64,000 nt of DNA from GYS-P2D sp964489125. Its GTDB lineage: Bacteria > Bacteroidota > Bacteroidia > Chitinophagales > Saprospiraceae. Location of the stretch: the NCBI GenBank assembly GCA_964489125.1, contig CAZAXY010000003.1, positions 1 to 64,000 of the forward strand. The letters run 5' to 3'. The position numbers were made by a program, and so were the translations under genes. Under the pieces are notes generated by a model. It was not told where the DNA came from and did no database searches. It saw only the letters and a program-made list of their open reading frames with translations. Positions 16,526 to 25,400 of this stretch are shown here, piece after piece. How positions within the stretch are numbered: the first letter of the stretch is position 1; each line of letters starts with the position of its first letter.

Positions 16526-17296
16526 ATGAAATCAACTATATCATATCGAAAAAGGATTCCATTCTTCTGTCATAAATCTGAAGCTGATTTTCAAGCCGAC
16601 ATGTATGAGAGATATGATGATATGGTATTGCGGCAAGTGGCGCTACACTTAGCAGACGAATTGTGGGGACACTACCCTATGCAGCATATTCTGGACTTCG
16701 CTAAAGACTTCTACCCCAGTGATCCTGATCAATATATTCTCGAAATCGGGTGTGGAGTAGGCAGGTGGATTGCTCATTTAGCTCAGCGATTTCCAGAGTC
16801 TACCTGTTGGGGCATAGATTATAGCTACCAGATGCTCAAACAAGCAAAAAGCTTTTGGGTAGAGGCTCAGGACATCTCACTTGACGTCTCTAACAAGGGA
16901 TTAGATACCATACCTGTAATTACGGGACATGAGCTTAAGAACTTGAAGTTTGGATTAGCAGATGCTGTCCATCTTCCATTTTTCGACGACAGTCAAGACT
17001 TGATTGTCAACAGCTTTTTACTGGATCGCTTGGAAGATCCCATTCGCAGTCTACACGAGATGTTTCGAATCTTGAAACCAGGTGGAAAATTGATCATGGT
17101 TACCCCTTTAAATTTCAAGAATGCAGACCTTTGGGACGCACTCTATCCTGTGAATAAAATCAATGACATACTCGTTGATATAGGCTATAGCATTTTAAAG
17201 TGGCAAGAAGATCTTCAGATTATCGAGCCATTGGATGCTCATGGGAATCATATAACTTGGAAGTGTATTGCCGTGATGGCTTCTAAGGGTGATTAA
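16526..17296 (+). CDS. Class I SAM-dependent methyltransferase
   Basis: 256 residues. Motif I is ILEIGCGVGRWIAHLAQRFP (near residue 75), followed by the acidic end of strand 2 (GIDYSYQMLKQA), and LPFFDDSQDLIVNSFLLDRL and a motif III-like FRILKPGGKLIMVTPL, all in the Rossmann order. The substrate is not evident. It lies 120 bases after the WS/DGAT gene in the same direction and could be part of that transcript. Confidence 0.88.
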   Translation: MKSTISYRKRIPFFCHKSEADFQADMYERYDDMVLRQVALHLADELWGHYPMQHILDFAKDFYPSDPDQYILEIGCGVGRWIAHLAQRFPESTCWGIDYSYQMLKQAKSFWVEAQDISLDVSNKGLDTIPVITGHELKNLKFGLADAVHLPFFDDSQDLIVNSFLLDRLEDPIRSLHEMFRILKPGGKLIMVTPLNFKNADLWDALYPVNKINDILVDIGYSILKWQEDLQIIEPLDAHGNHITWKCIAVMASKGD

Positions 17297-17380
17297 GAGA
17301 GAATTACAAGCAACTCAATCGTATTATAAAGTAGTGTACTTGACTCTCTTAGGATCTCTCCACAAGCTCGAGATGGCAAT

Positions 17381-17425
17381 TCTCCTTTTTTTCAATTCGA
17401 CTACAGGGCGATTTCTAAATAGTCG
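17381..17425 (+). repeat. Dispersed intergenic repeat, motif 1, copy A
   Basis: TCTCCTTTTTTTCAATTCGA followed by CTACAGGGCGATTTCTAAAT. It aligns with 17597-17645 and 52767-52813 over about 45 bases (T-run, TCAAATCGACT, GGAGATTTCTAAATAGT). It lies in a gene-free stretch. Confidence 0.6.
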
Positions 17426-17531
17426 ATTAATTGAGAACGCATTATTAACTCGGTCGAACGATAGACAAGTCTTAACTACTTAGGCTGATTAGACTCAAGT
17501 ATGTAGATATCCTGCCACACCGGCAAGCGGG

Positions 17532-17560
17532 CTCAGTCGTTCCTCCATCGATATGAAAAA
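17532..17560 (+). repeat. Dispersed intergenic repeat, motif 2, copy 1
   Basis: CTCAGTCGTTCCTCCATCGA followed by TATGAAAAA. It matches 52865-52892 at about 24 of 29 positions. It lies between two copies of motif 1. Confidence 0.6.
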
Positions 17561-17596
17561 GCACTCGCTACTTGCACTTGCCGCCTACACTGCCGC

Positions 17597-17645
17597 CCCT
17601 CTCTTTTTTTCAAATCGACTGAAAGGAGAGTTGTAAATAGTTGGT
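17597..17645 (+). repeat. Dispersed intergenic repeat, motif 1, copy B
   Basis: CCCTCTCTTTTTTTCAAATC, then GACTGAAAGGAGAGTTGTAA. The left CTCTC arm and right GGAGAG arm can pair, forming a hairpin around TTTTCAAATCGACT. Sister copies are at 17381 and 52767. Confidence 0.65.
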
Positions 17646-17829
17646 CCGAAAGGATTCAGTCCTAAATCCAAAAACATAGTTGCCTACCTTTTTCATACCG
17701 ATCAGGGTGGAGGCATCTTCAGCTCGGTTAGCACGAGCATTGATCTCTGCAGATTAGTCTTGTTCTTTTCAGAGATAAAAAGCCTAATGCACCCGTCCTA
17801 TATTAATCGAATTATTAAAATAGTTCGAT

Positions 17830-17862
17830 ATACATTGCTATACTATGTATTTTGTTATACAT
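17830..17862. promoter_or_regulatory. Candidate PadR autoregulatory operator
   Basis: ATGT (17845-17848) and ACAT (17859-17862) are 10 bases apart, the ATGT-N(8-10)-ACAT dyad known for PadR-family binding; the arms extend to ATGTAT/ATACAT. A further ATACAT lies at 17830-17835, forming a second dyad with ATGTAT. The site ends 8 bases before the padR ATG. Confidence 0.6.
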
Positions 17863-17869
17863 TAATGGC

Positions 17870-18205
17870 ATGAACGAAATATTTGTCACTAAGTGGCAAT
17901 CACAAGTCAAGAAAGGAACCTTAGCCTTCATCGTACTCAATGTGCTCAAGGATAATGAGCTCTATGGCTACGAATTCATCGAGGAAGTCAAGAAGAAAAC
18001 TTCCATAGAAATAGCAGAGGGGACCTTCTATCCATTGATGAATCGCCTGAAGAAAGAAGATCTCGTCTCTGCTAAATGGGTGGAACAAGAGTCTGGCATA
18101 CCTAGGAAGTACTATGTACTTACCGAAACAGGCAAGGAAACGCTAGAAGAGATGCGGTTGTATTGGGCTCAATTATCTAAGTCGATCAAAAGAATATCAC
18201 AATGA
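17870..18205 (+). CDS. PadR-family transcriptional regulator
   Basis: 111 residues from the ATG at 17870 (MNEIFVTKWQ); a TTG 18 bases upstream is in frame but falls inside the operator-like sequence. The winged helix is typical: KGTLAFIVLNVLKDNELYGY (recognition core), EIAEGTFYPLMNRLKKEDLV, then a C-terminal dimerisation helix. PadR proteins repress membrane or transport genes in response to small ligands or membrane stress. Stop and next start overlap by four bases (ATGA), so it is co-translated with the membrane protein that follows. Confidence 0.93.
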   Translation: MNEIFVTKWQSQVKKGTLAFIVLNVLKDNELYGYEFIEEVKKKTSIEIAEGTFYPLMNRLKKEDLVSAKWVEQESGIPRKYYVLTETGKETLEEMRLYWAQLSKSIKRISQ

Positions 18206-18810
18206 ACTTAAAAGCTATAGAATTTCAAGAGGAGACCACCAAGCGCATATATGACAACTATATGAAGCGCACGCAGAATGCCATACGTACATTGGAGACC
18301 GCCGATCAGCGCGAACTGCTGATGGAGTTCAACAGCCACATCTATGAGGGCTTACAAGTCAGAACTCAAGGAACAGAAGTAGACCAATTGCTGGACATAC
18401 TGGATAAGTTGGGCAATCCCGAAGAGACCCTCAAGCCTATTGTCGCTGACAAGAAACTGGAGCAAGCCACTCAGAGCTTCAACCCACTGCAGGTATTCAG
18501 GGCTTTGGTGCTCAATATTGGAAATGGCATGTCCTACATTGTGTTTTTTATCTTGTACATTCTGCTCTTCGGTTTTGTGTATCTCATCATTGCTAAAATC
18601 TTCAATCCCAGTCAGGTCGGACTATTTTTAAAGGACGGTTCATTTCACGCCTATGGATCGATATCTCAGTTGAGCCTATCTGATCCAGGCATCACAGAAC
18701 AGTTAGGACACTGGTTCATACCGGTCACTATAGTGTTATTAATGATATCATACCTGATTATCACCACCCTACTGCGAGTAAAACAGAATCTCAACAAGCG
18801 TTACACATAA
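18202..18810 (+). CDS. Membrane protein with HAAS/DUF1700-like N-terminal domain
   Basis: 202 residues. The first 90 residues are helical and acidic (LETADQRELLMEFNSHIYEG, then LLDILDKLGNPEETLKPIVA), a pattern matching the HAAS/DUF1700 domain usually encoded beside PadR regulators. Two transmembrane segments follow (about 107-130 and 172-192) with a short loop. This two-gene module typically senses envelope conditions, with PadR as output. Direct targets are unknown; the CPBP protease gene immediately downstream is a likely one. Confidence 0.8.
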   Translation: MNLKAIEFQEETTKRIYDNYMKRTQNAIRTLETADQRELLMEFNSHIYEGLQVRTQGTEVDQLLDILDKLGNPEETLKPIVADKKLEQATQSFNPLQVFRALVLNIGNGMSYIVFFILYILLFGFVYLIIAKIFNPSQVGLFLKDGSFHAYGSISQLSLSDPGITEQLGHWFIPVTIVLLMISYLIITTLLRVKQNLNKRYT

Positions 18811-18855
18811 AAAGCTCGGAAACCAACTTTATCAACACTTTAATAAAGTCTAAAT

Positions 18856-19716
18856 ATGACTATCAAAGACGTCGGAATTAAGATCCTATATTTCCCGCTC
18901 ACTAAAATCATCGTCGGTATAATCGTGTTGTCCAGCCTATATGGCCTCTCACAAACTGGTATTAATCTAGTACTTGAGGGAAGCTCATTATCACAGGTGA
19001 TGATCAATCTCACAGCAGGAATCATCTCTTCAGTTATTGCTATTATCGCATATGCCTTCCTCTACAGCTACTACGAAAGCCGAGAGATAACAGAATTTTC
19101 CGCCAGGGGCTTGGGCAAGAATCTATTTTTCGGGATACTAATCGGAGTGATCTTACAGTCACTTACCATACTGTTCATCTACCTCATGGGTGGTTATGAA
19201 GTTGTCTCCATCAATAAGTTTATCTATGTCATCCCTGCCCTTACAATGGCGTTCACTTCTTCAGTGTTCGAAGAAATCCTCTTACGGGGCATCATATTTA
19301 GGATCATGGAAGAAAAAATGGGCAGTTATATAGCCTTGGTCATATCGGCATTGATCTTCGGTGGTTTACACTTCGCCAACCCCAATGGTTCATTAGTCGC
19401 ATCCATAGGCCTAGCCATACAAGCGGGCTTATTACTTGGCGTCAGCTATATGTATACCCGCAGTCTTTGGCTTCCGATAGGCTTGCATTTTGGCTGGAAC
19501 TTCATGCAATCCGGGATCTATGGCGCCACTGTATCAGGGTATCACTTAGATCAATCCTGGCTCACTTCTAAGATCAGCGGTGCCTCATGGTTTACCGGCG
19601 GAGCGTTTGGCCCCGAGGGTTCTATCCAAGCGACTGTCTTTTGCATGATCGCCGCCGCTCTATTCCTGTACTTCTGCAGACGGAATAATAAGATTATTAA
19701 GCCATCTTGGAATTAG
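18856..19716 (+). CDS. CPBP-family intramembrane metalloprotease (Abi/CAAX type)
   Basis: 286 residues with about seven hydrophobic segments. The catalytic motifs of the CPBP family are present: FEEILLRGIIF (EExxxR), FGGLHFANP (FxxxH) and LHFGWNF (HxxxN). Members cleave prenylated or membrane proteins, or serve in bacteriocin self-immunity. It follows the PadR module with 45 bases between, in the same direction, so it may be under PadR control. A G/C-rich dyad GGAGGCCCTCC occurs near 19729 after the stop. Confidence 0.9.
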   Translation: MTIKDVGIKILYFPLTKIIVGIIVLSSLYGLSQTGINLVLEGSSLSQVMINLTAGIISSVIAIIAYAFLYSYYESREITEFSARGLGKNLFFGILIGVILQSLTILFIYLMGGYEVVSINKFIYVIPALTMAFTSSVFEEILLRGIIFRIMEEKMGSYIALVISALIFGGLHFANPNGSLVASIGLAIQAGLLLGVSYMYTRSLWLPIGLHFGWNFMQSGIYGATVSGYHLDQSWLTSKISGASWFTGGAFGPEGSIQATVFCMIAAALFLYFCRRNNKIIKPSWN

Positions 19717-19768
19717 TCTCATAGTCTATGGAGGCCCTCCGACATACTTGTTATACGTTAATCACCAG

Positions 19769-20866
19769 TCAAAAATAGTACCTCACAAAATCATCGTAGA
19801 TGTCCTCGATCATGTCCTCGATAACATCCTCCCTCCTTCTGTTATCGTTGGAAGCACCTTGTTCATACCTACTCGGCAAAGCTCTTCTATCTCCAGTGAT
19901 TTGGTAGGTCTCGTTGGTTAATGTTTCACGAGCATCGAAAAACTGGTTGCGGAAGTTGCAGTAGTTTCTGTCACTCTTGGTACTTGCGGCAGCTCTCCAA
20001 CTGTAAGCTATATTCTCAGATATTGTGGTGACCGTGCAGCTCACGGTTATAAACTTCTCTACCCGAACCGAGCGTCCACTGGTGTCTACCTGAGTTTCAT
20101 AACCATCTGATATTTCCTCAGAAAATTCTTCTGTAGTACTCGTTGATCTCGAATTAACATCTAAGCGAGAGAAATCCAGCTCTAAGACACAGTCACTATT
20201 AGGTTCATTTCTTTCGTAGTAGATCTGATAGAATCCTTCACTTTCTCTTTCGACATCACTAAATACCCGATCTATCTCCCTCAGATAAGTGTATTCAAAT
20301 GGCGAGTCTGCCTCTATAAACACCTTCACGATCGCCAAACTCAGCGCCTCTTCTTTCAATAATTGGATGTCAGGGATGGTCGCATCATACAATTGAGCCT
20401 TATCGTAGAAGCCAAAGGCATTTTGTGCAAAGACCTTATTATAATTACGTCCATAATCACCCATGGCATTCTGTCCTAATTCAAAAAAACCGGCTCCTAT
20501 ATCTATTCCTAAAGCATCTCTTTCCTGTTCTATCGCACTCAAAGGGCCATCAAATGCATTGTCTATGTATCCCTTGCCGTCATAGTATAGATCGACCAGC
20601 TTGCTGTAGGATGTATAGGCTTCTTCCCAGTCTTCTATGATGTCGCTTCTGAGTGTTCTTTCGGCAGTGTTGTTGGTTTCTTTGATCAACTCATCAAATG
20701 AGCTATTCATAATCTCCTTAGAATGACGACTTCTATTGCCCTTCTTGTATTCTTTAAGTGTGCCTTTGTAAGCATCCTCATAATTGCCTTTTTCAAAGCT
20801 CTTTTGTGGACTTGAACAAGCCAATGGTAGGATCAATACCAAGAAGTAAAAAATGTAATTCTTCAT
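19769..20866 (-). CDS. Lipoprotein of unknown function
   Basis: 365 residues with a lipobox-type signal peptide (hydrophobic residues 5-16, LACSS with lipidated Cys at 17). The mature protein is charged, with TPR-like repeats near the N-terminus (FEKGNYEDAYKGTLKEYKKG) and a long mixed region containing three or four conserved-looking aromatic/Asp-rich patches. No family is recognised. Convergent with the CPBP gene; its start is about 580 bases from the gpsA end. Confidence 0.75.
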   Translation of the reverse strand: MKNYIFYFLVLILPLACSSPQKSFEKGNYEDAYKGTLKEYKKGNRSRHSKEIMNSSFDELIKETNNTAERTLRSDIIEDWEEAYTSYSKLVDLYYDGKGYIDNAFDGPLSAIEQERDALGIDIGAGFFELGQNAMGDYGRNYNKVFAQNAFGFYDKAQLYDATIPDIQLLKEEALSLAIVKVFIEADSPFEYTYLREIDRVFSDVERESEGFYQIYYERNEPNSDCVLELDFSRLDVNSRSTSTTEEFSEEISDGYETQVDTSGRSVRVEKFITVSCTVTTISENIAYSWRAAASTKSDRNYCNFRNQFFDARETLTNETYQITGDRRALPSRYEQGASNDNRRREDVIEDMIEDIYDDFVRYYF

Positions 20867-21084
20867 AGCGATGCGGTTCTATCGTAAAGAAAAGAATAAT
20901 AAATGTTTACCAAAAGTCTCTTCCTCTTGTAGTAGCATAAGATTTACGTGTGAATTCAAATTGTTTTTTGAGCCTGCCACACACATTGATCCACTGACTG
21001 TGCGCAGTAGAATCAGAGAGCATAATTATGTATGCGTTGATCATCCACTATCCGAACAACTCAATAAGCGGACGTCAGTTATGA

Positions 21085-21444
21085 TTCGCATGGACCACAT
21101 TTTGCAACTTAAATACCCAACATTCAAAAAGATCACAGCTATTTGATTACTATCTTATAAAAGGGAAAATAATAAGATATAATTCAAGAGCTCTTATTGG
21201 TTATTGTGGCTATATACATGGTGAATCTATCCATATTGGCAATAATTCTTCTTCCGATGAAATCTGGAGTAAATTAAAGCAATCGTTAGAAAGAATAAAA
21301 GTAGATTCTGATATTTCAAGGTACTTCATTGACACAAGCTTTATTTACAATATTTTACCTTTCATTAACTGGGATTTATATACAAAGAGCTTGGCAGGTA
21401 CAAAGGCTGAATTAAATGTCAATAATCAATTTCAGCTCATGCTC
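21085..21444 (+). pseudogene. Degenerate coding fragment of unknown family
   Basis: A frame opens at 21085 after an in-frame TGA, has no plausible start codon, and runs into the antisense 3' end of gpsA. Its translation is protein-like and AT-rich (RALIGYCGYIHGESIHIGNN, then SDEIWSKLKQSLERIKVDSD and FIDTSFIYNILPFINWDLYT), unlike the surrounding spacer. This looks like the C-terminal part of a lost gene cut at both ends. I could not assign a family; small secreted or immunity-type proteins are one guess only. Confidence 0.4.
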
Positions 21445-22440
21445 CTACCCTGGATCATACTCCGATCCACTAGCTGTCCTCAGCAGTCCCCTAAATGCCT
21501 TCTTCACATTCGATCCCTCATGGCAGACTCTATATACTTCATGAGATATAGGCATCTCGATTTCATATTCCTCTGCCAACTCCATTACAACCTTACAGCT
21601 CTTGACGCCTTCGGCGACCATATTCATGCTATTAATAATCTGTTCGAGCTGTCTACCTTGACCCAGTGCATATCCTACTGTGCGGTTTCGACTCTGCGGA
21701 CTATTGCAAGTGGCGACGAGATCTCCCATACCTGCTAATCCTGAGAAGGTCTTGCGCTTGCCTCCCATAGCGACTCCTAATCGAGTCAGCTCTGCCAATC
21801 CTCTAGTAATTACGGCGGCTCGAGTATTGTCTCCAGCGCCAGCACCATCACCCATGCCCGCTGCAATGGCGATGACATTCTTAAGTGCTCCGCCCAGCTC
21901 GCAGCCTACCACATCATTATTGGTATAGACTCTGAACAGTCCCAGCTGAAAAATCTTTTGCAGGGCCAAGCCTATCCGCTTGTCGACCATGGCGATCACG
22001 CTGGCCGCTGCTTGTCCTGCAATAATCTCACGGGCCAGATTCGGCCCCGTAAGTACACCAACAGGGTGACCAGGCATGACAGATTCTATGACTTGCGTCA
22101 TACGCATCTTAGTGCCATGCTCAAGGCCTTTGGTAAGGCTCACAATCGGCACCCACGGTCTGATATGAGGTCGAGCACTTTCCATTACTGCTCTAAAGCT
22201 GTGCGATGGAATGCCCATCACCACGACATCGGCATTTTTGACTGTTTCCTCGATAGTATGTCGAGCTTGTAGTCCACTATATAGTTTAGCCTCTTTGAGA
22301 TATCTTGAGTTGGTGTGGTGTGTGTTGATTTCATCCACAGTATCGCCATTGCGAGCCCATAGCAAGGTCGGAACATTTCTCGCTGTTAAGGATGCAACTG
22401 TAGTCCCCCATGATCCTCCTCCTAATACTGCTATATTCAT
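21445..22440 (-). CDS. gpsA: Glycerol-3-phosphate dehydrogenase [NAD(P)+]
   Basis: 331 residues, standard length. The N-terminal Rossmann motif is VLGGGSWGTTVASLTA, followed by the DVVVMGIPSHSF strand and GVLTGPNLAREI. The catalytic-lysine block GGALKNVIAIAAGMGDGAGA is near residues 184-203, with TRAAVITRGLAEL further on. It reduces DHAP to sn-glycerol-3-phosphate, the acceptor for acylation. Its start overlaps the stop of the acyltransferase fusion gene by four bases (ATGA), so the two are almost surely translated together, and their products act in sequence. Confidence 0.95.
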   Translation of the reverse strand: MNIAVLGGGSWGTTVASLTARNVPTLLWARNGDTVDEINTHHTNSRYLKEAKLYSGLQARHTIEETVKNADVVVMGIPSHSFRAVMESARPHIRPWVPIVSLTKGLEHGTKMRMTQVIESVMPGHPVGVLTGPNLAREIIAGQAAASVIAMVDKRIGLALQKIFQLGLFRVYTNNDVVGCELGGALKNVIAIAAGMGDGAGAGDNTRAAVITRGLAELTRLGVAMGGKRKTFSGLAGMGDLVATCNSPQSRNRTVGYALGQGRQLEQIINSMNMVAEGVKSCKVVMELAEEYEIEMPISHEVYRVCHEGSNVKKAFRGLLRTASGSEYDPG

Positions 22441-25400
22441 GAGAGTGCTTTTTGTGGTGTGTTAGACAATTCGTATTGACCCAATTCTTTTAAGTAGAGA
22501 TTTCTAACTTCTTCGATCTGGGCATCCATGTTTTTCTTGGTCCATCCTTCTACAGAGATGGGATCGAGAACTTTGACCGTTACCACTGTTGGGTTGATGA
22601 GCTTTGCTCCACGAGGCATCACGTCGTGGGCATTCATAATGCATATGGGAATGATTGGCACCTGAGCTTGCATGGCCAGATGAAATGCGCCTTTCTTAAA
22701 AGGTCCCAATTGATAATCATAGCTTCGAGTTCCTTCGGGTGCGATAGCCACGGAGGTACCATTATTAAGTACGTCGATTACTGGTTTCATAGCCTCGATG
22801 GCTTTGTCTCGATTCTTTCTATCGATAAAGACTACTCCTGCTGCTTGAAAGAGTGGACCTACGGGAGTATACTTCAATTCTTTCTTGGCGATGGCTACGG
22901 TATTCTTACGGACCAGCTTCGCCATGATGAGGAAGTCAGCATTGCTCTGATGATTAAATAAAAATATTGCAGGGCGCTGGCGCCATAGGTTCTCTTTGCC
23001 TTTGACAGCCAACTTCATTCCCGCCATGGAGGTTCCTAAGTCTCCTATAACGGCTGTCATGCTATTGACCCCATCTCGTCTCGATCCTGATAAGACACCT
23101 GATGCCATCCCGGCCATCGCAGCAGGTATGAGAGTTCCTGCAGCGAGCAATGTGCGCACCACATTTTCGACCCCTGGTCGAATCGCATCATCAAATCGAT
23201 AAATTGGCCAATCATTTTTAAAGGAGATTGCAGATAATTCCTGATCTGGATTGGTAGGTTTGGGTTTACCTACTAACTCAAGGAGCGGTAAATCTGAGAC
23301 ACTATCAGTATAGAAGTAGCTCTTACTTAAGTCTAAGTCCAACTCGTCTGCAAGTGTGATGGCAGCTTTAGCCTTACCCTCGCCCCAACAGGCTGGCTCA
23401 AGGATCTCCCCGGTAAATTTTCCGTCATTCACCTCCATCCTCGTACACATGATATGCTCCACGCTTAAATCTCTCGCAATAGGATCCACTTGATATGGCG
23501 TGGCAGCAGATATTATGGCCACTGTATGCCCTTTGGCGAGATGAGCGGCAACCAGTGCTCGTGACTCCGGATATATAGCTTGAGCAAGATGCTTCTCATA
23601 AACTTCCTCACCTACATTGATGAACACCTGCTCCTTGACACCCTTGACTCCCTTGGCTCCTATGGCAGCAAGCCCGGCGAAATTCTTATTGCCCATAGCA
23701 TATACCATGACTCCATTGAACTGGGCTATGATCTCACGTGGGCTCATCTGTCCGCTCAGCAGGCGACTTTGAAAAAACTGCTTCGCACTAAATCCTTTGA
23801 TTAAGGTTCTGTCAAGATCGAAAAATGCTCCAATATGTGAACCCGATTCTGCGTCTATCACTGGCGCAGTAATGCTCGCAGTTTTGCTGCCCGGAACGAC
23901 ACTACGGTCAATAGGTAGCGCTAGTTTTTGTTGCTCACTGCGGTTCAGGATAAATCCTTGCAGTGTGCTAATGCGCTCTGCTATGTCCTCCATCTGCAAC
24001 ACCAGTTCATGTACCTTCTCTCGTTGTCCTTTTTTAGGTATTGGGATGAGCTTCATATTTTCACATAAGCGAAGTGCATTAATTAAGAACGGCTTAGACA
24101 CAGATTCAACCCTATGGATCCGTCCTTGCCAGTGCATCTCTTCCCCTTTAAACAAGCATTGATCGAGAAAATATTTTTTGTTGTACACATCATTGTCGTC
24201 CCACTGGTAGATGGTGTGTAGGACAACTCTATAGGCCTCCACATAGGTGAATAAAGCAACATGAGAAACAAAGATATTTTGCTTCTTCAAGAGATTCTCA
24301 ATAGGCTTGGACGGTCCCTTAAGCAATGACTGCCATTCTGGATGCAAGTAATCTAACCCTTCCTCTATCTCATCACTGAAATGAGCCTTATTAGAGTAGA
24401 AAAATTCAAACTTGAATATGTTTCGCAGAGACATAATCTCTTGCCAAAAGGCTATAGTACGCTCATGAGGCTTCTTGCTATAGTGCTTGATGAGCGCCAA
24501 CTCAATAAATGCCCGATGGTATAGATGATGCACAGACATATTAGAGTAATACGTTGCCGGCAGATAGCTCAATGTTACGATGGTATACTTGGCTTTGACA
24601 CCATCTCCCACTTGCTTGATGATGTTGGCTCGTTTGAGCAAATTAATAGCACATTGAACACTCTCTCCTATTGGTGCTCCCCTATCTACGAGTGCGTCAC
24701 TTTTCCTATTTTCGATGAGTTGCATAAGTGAGACAACGTCATTGCATATCTGAGTCTTAGTCAAGGCAAACTTAGATAGTAATGTTGTACAGATCAATGA
24801 AGCTGTCGTGACCGGAGTAATCCTATTAATTGCATGAACTAGTTCAAATGCGAACCTTGGCAGTGTATACTTCTGATTATTAATGGCGGACTCTTGATTT
24901 GGTATTGTAGCAACCGATTCTTTATTCTTTTCTACTGGCTCACCAAATCTTAGGGAGATTTTGCCATAATTCTTGTTGAGTTTGCGGATATAATTCATCA
25001 TCCACATCAAGTTCTCTGACTTCTTTTCTTTTCCTCGACCTTCAGCAGTCATATCCTGCACGTCGGGGATGAGATCATATACGACAGATACCGGAACATA
25101 CTTTACATCCTGAGTTGACTCTTCTTCAGCCTCTGCGATATACTTCAGGATACCCATCTTAGGCCATACCAACTTGCCTGTTCTAGATCGTGTTCCTTCT
25201 ATGGCCCACATAAAGTGCTGACGCTCGTCTACTAGTGACGCTATGTAATGTTTCAGCGTAGCCTTATAGATCAAGTTGTCCTTAAATGAACGACGGATAA
25301 ATATCAGCCCGATCTTACGACCTAAGTGCGCTAATCCAGGAAAGCTCAGATTAGCTCCAGCAAATATCATAGGCCATGGCAACCCATGTCGCAGCAGGGC

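Noticed and set aside
17289..17483. 64-codon frame after the methyltransferase
   Set aside because: It spans the dispersed repeat and has a T-run-derived composition (LLFFNS); not coding.
20871..21146. 91-codon frame between the lipoprotein and gpsA
   Set aside because: No motif and mixed composition; the adjacent protein-like relic at 21085 is in another frame. A frameshifted single gene remains possible but unproven.
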